Assembly (NCBI GenBank): GCA_022478985.1
Contig: JAKSZP010005677.1
Coordinates: 1-64,000 of the forward strand
DNA from: Massospora cicadina
Lineage: Eukaryota; Entomophthoromycota; Entomophthoromycetes; Entomophthorales; Entomophthoraceae
Direction: 5' to 3'
Length of the DNA stretch: 64,000 bases
In this document: positions 57,556-64,000 of the stretch, piece by piece
Numbering within the stretch: the first letter of the stretch is position 1
Layout of the letters: each line of letters starts with the position of its first letter
Notes under the pieces: model-generated
What the model was told of the DNA's origin: nothing
Database searches by the model: none
The model's input: only the letters and a program-made list of their open reading frames with translations
Position numbers and translations under genes: made by a program

Positions 57556-59400
57556 TTTTTTAGTACTAGTATTTCCCAACCCAAGAGGGGAGTCCTCCAT
57601 AAATTTTTTATGTTGTGCTAAACAAAGGCATTATTTAATATAAATTCTATCATGGTGCTGCGGCGTTAGCCTAAGAATCTATTCTAGAAGGAAAGAGATG
57701 GGTTGAGGAAATTTAATCTGGCGTCAGCTTCAGGTAGAAGTTGATGGTGATCAAAAGGGGGTGAGAACATCAGTGGCATGCAGCAGAAGGAGAAAGAGGT
57801 GAGGGTCCTTTTTATCAATGAGGACACCGGTGTGCATCTCCTTGACATATTGGGCGAGTTGATTTGGCAAAGGTAATAAGGTCAGGAACACAGGTGAAGG
57901 ATTTAGTGCATTGGCAGGTTTGGGGTTAATTGGGGTCATAGAGAAAAAATATCACCACGTCAGCGCATGTGCATCCAGCTGCAAATGCCAGTTGTTTAAT
58001 ATCAAGTTTGGCATCCTTGGGGAAATCTTCAGGGAAAGTTGGGTATAGAAAAACCCTCGCAAAGTAGCTCAAATTACCATATGGAGGGCTTGGTGGAGGA
58101 GGGAGTTAGTGGGGGAAGCGGCTGCATTGACAGCCTTTTGATGAATAACTTTAAAAAATGGTAATCCATTGCAATGACTGAAATGGCAGCGCGGAGTCAA
58201 GTTAGGAGTTGTGTGAAGGATTCTTATCAGATGAAGTCAGTATTAATTCCATGGGGGCAGTCTTAATCATCAATCCATTTGAGAGCCTCAAAGGGATTTG
58301 ACATGACCAACGCTTGGCCAGCAACAGGAGCTGGTTTGGTGGCATCTGCTGATTGGACTGCACAGTGGACCAAGGCAAACTCCACCAGAGCATGAGCTGC
58401 CATCTGCTCAAGAGTGGATTGTGTTATTGAACACTTGGTTGAGCAGAGTGGTGGGAGCAGCACTCACGGCGGTCAAGGGTGGGGGAGGGAGGAATGATCA
58501 CCAAGAAAAAAAATTAGTAAAATTATAATCAAGGCTTACGCCAGAGGGAGGAGCAGCAGAACCAACTTTGGCGAAAAGTGCTGGGCACTTGAACTTTGAA
58601 TGTTCAAGAGCAAAGCACATAAGACAGAAGGCACAGCCATTTTTGACACGCGCCCAGATGGGAAGATCAGGTTCTTGTCTGATCACGGCGCAGAAAGTAT
58701 CACAAGTAAGTGTTCTGACAGAAGGGGTTGGTTGTAGCAAATGTGTGAGGCCTGGTGAAAGAATCAGCGCCATTTGAAACCATGAATTGCAGCATGGGGT
58801 TGGCTCCATAGGAAGCCAAGCCCTCCGTGAGCTCATGGTGAAGGCGTTCAGGGTGAGGTGGGAGGGCAAGCTTGAAAACTGGGCCACCAGTGTGCCTTCC
58901 TCTGGCAAGTGAATTCATACTGTCATAATAGGTGTATTTTATAAATTAAAGGCAGCTTTGCTGCTGCCATTCCATGGGCTTTGCAAGAGAAGCCAAAATT
59001 AAAGTACCCCTTAAAGGGGAAGAAATCTATGAGGCTGACAGTTTTGTAAACTGCTGTGGCCATCTCAATGATGGCTGCGCTTGCATATGGGAAAAGGTTC
59101 CCATGCTCAACCTGAAGGCCAAAATGTGGGTAGCTTCAAGGGAATACTAGGGGCTTAAAAGCACTTCCTGAGAGCGTGCGAGGTTGTGAGCTAGGTCCTG
59201 AGGTGGGACATAGCAACTGGAAGTGTTTGCAGGGCTATCTGGGCCTGCCCAGGGGCGTTTTGATGGCAGCTGATAAATGCCAGGAGGTGGCACACTGCCA
59301 CCCCATGTGAGGGCAGCAGGCGTCAATCTAGTTGACTTAGTCTAGGTTTGACACAGTTGAAAGGCAGTTGAAAGTAAAAACTTTTTTAAATTTGGAGTTT
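57556..59400 (-). mobile_element. Beta2 element, second long copy
   Basis: Minus strand, about 1.85 kb; the 5' boundary is approximate. 3' end on the minus strand: GACTCCCCTCTTGGGTTGGG, then AATACTAGTACTA and an A tail. Encodes the CCHC protein only. It stands directly downstream of the 3' part of an alpha-prime LINE. Confidence 0.72.
57750..59320 (-). pseudogene. Beta2 zinc-knuckle protein, minus-strand copy
   Basis: Minus strand. N-terminal ALTWGGSVPPPGIYQLPSKR near 59250-59310, VPPQDLAHNLARSQE near 59160-59210. LPPHPERLHHELTEGLASYG near 58815-58875 and NPMLQFMVSNGA near 58780-58815. RVKNGC then the intact knuckle CLMCFALEHSKFKC (58585-58626). The C-terminal half shows AAASPTNSLLHQALHM near 58090-58130, LAFAAGCTCADVV near 57950-57990 and QLAQYVKEMHTGVLIDKKDP near 57805-57860. 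Frames change several times. Confidence 0.68.
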
Positions 59401-59579
59401 GATTAAATCAGTAATCAAAGCTTGCAAAAGTGAAACTTATTAAGCTATCTGCAGTACTTATATGATCTATTTTTTAACTTATTTGTTTGAGACATTTAAA
59501 TTTTAAACTTAGTGATGGCCATTTAAAATACTGAATATAATTATGGTATTTATCTTTTATTTATCTTTTTTTAGAACTC

Positions 59580-60640
59580 CATACTTTTATTTACATAGAA
59601 AAAAAACAAAACAAGAGGGAATGGTGTAAATGGGTGCTTACGCTGAAAATTAAAAACCAAGATTAGATGCTGCTATATGACTATCATTGTCAACCAGGAA
59701 TGATCAGCAATTGCTATTGCTAGCCACAGCATTAGCATTAATGGGTTTAATCACAATGGACTTTTAGTCTATTGCTCACTTTATCACATTTTACAATAGA
59801 TCTGTAGGGAAAGCCAGGTTCCTGTCTTTGTAGCACCCCATAGTTAAGCACAAGAATTCTGAGATCTGGATAAGCTGATTAGAGAAAATCTGAGTTGTTT
59901 TCAAGGCCAGTTCTTTGTAATGAGGGTGCTCATTGCTCAATTGCTTGGCCAAAATTTCTGATAGTACTACCAGTCTAAGTTTTTATACAGGAAAGCTCCA
60001 AGCAGATCAGTTATGATTTCAGGGTATTTACAAAGAAAAGGCTTGCAAGGGATAAATATCAAGTAATAATTATTTCCTGACTAGGAGGTGCCTTATTATA
60101 GCCCAAACCGCTTGAAAACAGTACACTAAAACCAGTGTTCAATGTCTGTTTCTAGTTTGTGCAAACTAGGCAGTCTTTGTAATGGTAATCTGGGCCTCTG
60201 TATTTTCTTGACTTGATTGCCCTGTGAAGGATCTGCCAGGTGGTTAAATTATGGATTGAAAGATACTTATCTGTAATTGAGGCTTAAACTGACTCCATGA
60301 AGTTGTAATTGGTGTTGTTCCCCTTCTCCACCCAGTTTTTCTAAGATTTGGAGTCATGTTGACAGGTTTGGCGTAGGTTTTGGAAGCAGTTTCTGACCTT
60401 GATCAGAGTAAATTGATAAAAGCCATTATTTCCTTGATGACAAATTTGTTAAATATTTGATTTTGCTCCTCTCACATTGTTTCCATGCTCATATTAAAAT
60501 TTGTGGGATTATAATCCTATCAAATCTGGTCGACATCCCAAATTATGATCTTGAATGTCAAGCCATCTAACTAAACCACCCAATTGTACAGCCACAAGTA
60601 GTAGGGGATCTTTTACTAGATGAACAGCTTTGGATATTTG
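59580..60640 (-). pseudogene. 3' part of a second LINE alpha-prime copy (RT C-terminal region)
   Basis: Minus strand. Collinear with 52560-51870 and then 49885-49700: CGCTIGWF region near 60575, WQILHRAIKSRKYRG near 60200-60240, DYHYKDCLVC near 60175-60200, then the CTAGCAATAGCAATT segment near 59715-59735. 5'-truncated. No RT palm is present. Confidence 0.68.
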
Positions 60641-60883
60641 CCATCTATTTTGTAAGGTGTGTGATGAGATTGGTTCTGAATGGCCTTGAATCTGGGCCCT
60701 GTTGATACCCCACACAAGGTCCAGGCAGTGCATGTACATATGCACCATGAGAAGTAATCATTTGGCCCATATCCTCCAAGCATAGGCTACAACGATAAGT
60801 AGGCCTGTTAAGTAACAGAGTATCAAACATTGTAGGAATCCAGCTTTTTGAGTGCTCGCTGGTGATAATGCCATTGGATCCCA
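60641..60883 (-). pseudogene. Start of an E-family internal region
   Basis: Minus-strand open stretch beginning GSNGIITSEHSKSWIPTMFD immediately after the E-family LTR and primer site. Similar to the first codons after LTR E at 1800-1860. Cut by the alpha-prime LINE copy. Confidence 0.5.
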
Positions 60884-61515
60884 CAAAAGAATCGATAAAT
60901 TGAATAAATTTATACTAATAAAAAACCTGGGTTTTTTAGTATTTTATTAGTAGTGATGGGGTAATAAGAAAAGTAATCCCTTCCCAATATTTAACAATTA
61001 GTATTTATACTGATTTTGAGGGTCAGAGGGAATTTGAGGATAGTTTCAGAATAGCTGCGTCATAATCCTAATTAGGAAATATGAGAAACTCTCCTATCAG
61101 ATCGTGGGAGATTTGAGTTACTGCTTCAGAAATCGAAAAATGGGGTTTTAGGGCAGGATGTACCTATGTGGCAAGGTTTTGATGTACCACACCCAATCAC
61201 CACTATAAAATTACTTTCACCTTGGGGGACCTCCGCCACACCTATAAAAGGGGGTGGCCCCACATAGGTGTTGTAAAGGACTTGGTGGTGGTTGGGGGAG
61301 TACCTTCTGCTGGTTGCCCCAAAGTCCATCATGCAGTCAATGAAATCTGATTATTTGATTTTACAGTTAGTGCCCGTGTAGGTTTCAAACTGGTGTTACT
61401 TCAATTAACAGGGTTCCACCAAGAATCAGCCAGGGTCTTTTGGCTGATATCCCCAAGAAATTTGATATCATTAAAATTGTATTTAGAGTCATTGGAAACT
61501 TGTAAATGGCCAACA
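60884..61515 (-). repeat. E-family LTR, minus orientation
   Basis: 632 bp, homologous to 1181-1799. Contains the CTATAAAAGGGGGTGGCCCC sequence at 61241-61260, on the strand opposite to the element's sense. Confidence 0.75.
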
Positions 61516-62757
61516 GCTCCTCAATTCAGCTGAATTCAACCCAAGGCATTCTTCTTCTGCAGCTGAGAGGGCAAATGTCTGACAGAAATGATGGAAAAAA
61601 TAACAACTATTATAATTTCTATAAAAGAATTGACACTTTCTTGAAAAATGGGTTGTAGATATCTTTTTGATCAAATATATGCAAAAATGATATTAGGTAA
61701 GGCTCAGCTCAATAATAAGGGATATCCATCGGATTAACTTGAGCCCAAAATACCCCAAAATGAAATCTTGATTAGTAGAGGCATAAGATTATCACTATGT
61801 CAGGTAATTAATACATCAGGTGACATTTAAGGCAGTAAACTATTCAAGTACCTGCAAAAGGGAAAGTAACAAGTTTTTCAATAATAAAACTAAGGGATAC
61901 CAAGTCTCATTCAATTTGGTTCAATCATCTTACATTTTCTACCTAAAAAATATATTATACATTTGGCATATCTAAAAAGGAATACATCACCTGACCAGAA
62001 AGCCTCACATCCAAATCTCCCTCTAATTAATTTCATTTAATATTTTCCTTATAGAGGTTTATAATAATGTACATAACATATAATTACCCTTATTATATAC
62101 TAAAAATAAAGTTGCACCATTATATATATCTCTTTTTTGATACTTGACTTCAACAAGTCCTTTTGCCAATTTTACCATAGGTCAAGTACTATAGCTGATG
62201 GGATCTAAACATGACTTGGCATTTAAAAATAGATAAGATACTTGTTGTGAGTCTTAGATTGCTCCAGGTATAGACTGTCAGGCTCCTAGGGAACAGCACT
62301 CATAGAGCTATGCAAAAATGGAAGCCCTACAGGCTGGTTCTCACTACAGGGGCTCTGACAATGCCTAAAGATACCTGAACTTATTTGATTGCACTATGTA
62401 AGATATTGTATAAAATGTAACCCTCTGGGTGCACAATGAAATGGTCAAGAAGATGATTGAATGGAAAGCCCGCCCTTTATCACATTTGAAGAAATACTAA
62501 AAAATCAATAAAATAATAGAATCTTATTATATAACCTGAATTTCCAATGAGGGGCTTAAGGACTACCTTGAGGAGTCATAAACCCAAGAGAAAGAGCCAG
62601 ATGCAAAAAAAAATTCACCATGAAAGGACTTTTATAAAATTTATATGACTATAGTGCTCTCTCAGAGACATATGGGTCAAGTTTGAATCTATCCCATTAC
62701 ATTATGTGATTTGTAAACCAGCGCTTTATCATATTGTGCATTTATAAGGATTCCATA
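61516..62757. other. Unassigned sequence
   Basis: AT-rich, a few short open frames with no recognised domain. Confidence 0.4.
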
Positions 62758-63850
62758 TGTTAAAAACTTGGGAGCAGTTTACTATTTCAGGATATTAGCT
62801 CGCTTCAGCTCCCTTAATTAACTTCACAGATACCTTGTATGTGCGTTTTATGAATTGTTGATGAATAATTGAATAGGGCAGTAATAGTATGAAGACTACT
62901 AGTCTAGTTGAATTTCTGATAGCTAAGATGATTTTTAGTTTCAACGCTAAACTGGTGCTTGTCCCAATCTTAAATTTTTCTGGAATATTGGTAGATACGT
63001 CTTCCCTCTTCTGATAGAACTTCACCTATGATTAGTTTTAGTGTTTCTTCTTCTCTCTTGTCATGCAGAGTCTGCGGAGATAACAAAAAAATAGACTAAG
63101 GTTTTCTTATCTCTCCAACTCTAGTATTTAAAAAGTAGAATATAACAGTATAAATTATTAATGTATATGAGCTTTTTTTATCTGCTTTATTTAGAAAAAT
63201 GCAAGGGAATTTATAAGAATTTGGTGACCAACTCTTCTGTTGGCGCCCAATTGTAAATAGCAGCCGTCTTAGATGAATTAACCCTCCAGGGTCGCTCCAA
63301 ATGATAATCTTCCTCATCAGTTAAGTTTTTATTCCTCTGCTGACTAAATTATGACCTCTTCTGGATTAAAATAAAGAACTTGTCCAGACGCCTTTGCTCA
63401 ACCCCAGCGTGTCACCTTCATTAGGTTAACAACCTGAATAAGTAATGGGACTTTTACCAATAAATAGCAGGTTGTGATCCCTAAAAAGTTAACTTGCAAG
63501 TTGCTTATCAGGAGGCATTACTTGCCTAGCAGATCATAAATCCCTTGGGAGATTGGCAACAAAACCCAATTGACCCTTACAAGTTAATCAGACTATCAAT
63601 ATTACAAGTGACAATCTTATCACTTATTTATTCTCAGGGATCATCTCCTATGAAGCATTACCTTTCTTGTGGATCAAAACCCAGTTAATTACTAAATATT
63701 TTTAGGAATATTTCTCTGAACAATAGTTATTACAAGTAATTAATAAATACCACATCCACTAACATGATGAATCCCCTAGTGGACAAGAAGATGTACTATA
63801 ATTAATTAAGTTGAGTAATTTGGGCATATCAAAATCCTAAAAGCATAACA
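62758..63850 (-). repeat. Solo LTR related to Gypsy C
   Basis: About 1.09 kb, starts TGTTAAAAACTTGGG and ends CATAACA. Shared blocks with the C LTRs in order: AATAGTATGAAGACTA, TGGCGCCCAA near 63240, AGTAATGGGACTTTTACC near 63440, ATCCCCTAGTG near 63770. Old, no clear TSD. Strand inferred from the similarity. Confidence 0.72.
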
Positions 63851-64000
63851 AGGAACTTCATCATAATATCAATACCCAAGGGGCTTATGGATGGTTTACA
63901 AACAAGCTTATATCTTTTAGCACCTCAAAATATAGGGGATGTATGACATTTTCAAGCAAATCAGAGCTATGTCATTCAACTCTATAATCTAATTGAACTA
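63851..64000. other. Window end, no feature seen
   Basis: AT-rich sequence without a recognisable signal. Confidence 0.4.

Noticed and set aside
19675..57561. The repeated TTTTTAGTACTAGATGGT taken as a MITE or a protein-binding site
   Set aside because: No terminal inverted repeats, variable 5' length, long direct repeats at the flanks, and identity with the 3' end of the 1.9 kb beta2 element.

Overview
This 64 kb window is AT-rich eukaryotic DNA made almost entirely of dead retrotransposons. I found no cellular protein gene, rRNA, tRNA or CRISPR array. The mix of many Ty3/Gypsy elements, non-LTR elements with APE endonuclease plus RT plus CCHC proteins (Tad1-like in style), inactivating mutations at CpG, and large nested insertions suggests a fungus with a repeat-inflated genome, perhaps a rust-type basidiomycete. 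That host guess is low confidence and rests on element style only.

Left part (1-20.1 kb): an old plus-strand Gypsy element (E; 5' LTR 1181-1799, protease, RT, RNase H, integrase) is split in its integrase by a plus-strand LINE (alpha, about 5.62-19.21 kb). The LINE was itself hit three times: by a 1.9 kb RT-less non-LTR element (beta1, 6273-8197), by a 345 bp 3' fragment of a related element (beta2, 9108-9452, opposite strand), and by a complete but gag-less Gypsy element (A, 12132-18044, minus strand, LTRs about 1.14 kb). The second half of E's integrase resumes at about 19.21 kb. A perfect 186 bp palindrome sits in E's RT.

Middle (20.1-46.4 kb): Gypsy D (20.1-28.4 kb, minus) is followed by Gypsy B (29062-46397, minus). 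B is interrupted by Gypsy C (33883-42170, minus) and by a solo A-like LTR (43320-44343). B lies inside the start of a beta2 element that continues to 48293.

Right part (46.4-64 kb): a 52 bp-period minisatellite (48582-48989); a minus-strand LINE (alpha-prime, about 57.16-49.7 kb) interrupted near its 3' end by a second full-size beta1; a second beta2 copy (57556 to about 59.4 kb); the 3' part of another alpha-prime LINE; an E-family LTR on the minus strand (60884-61515); and a solo C-like LTR (62758-63850).

The most unusual content is the beta group: about 1.9 kb non-LTR elements of constant length that encode only a zinc-knuckle (gag/ORF1-type) protein and no RT. The beta2 3' end is also scattered as seven micro-insertions of 18-50 bp, each with the same 3' terminus and A tail. 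Six carry convincing 11-17 bp target-site duplications that begin with A's. This looks like target-primed reverse transcription with extreme 5' truncation. All coding regions are pseudogenes with multiple stops and frameshifts.
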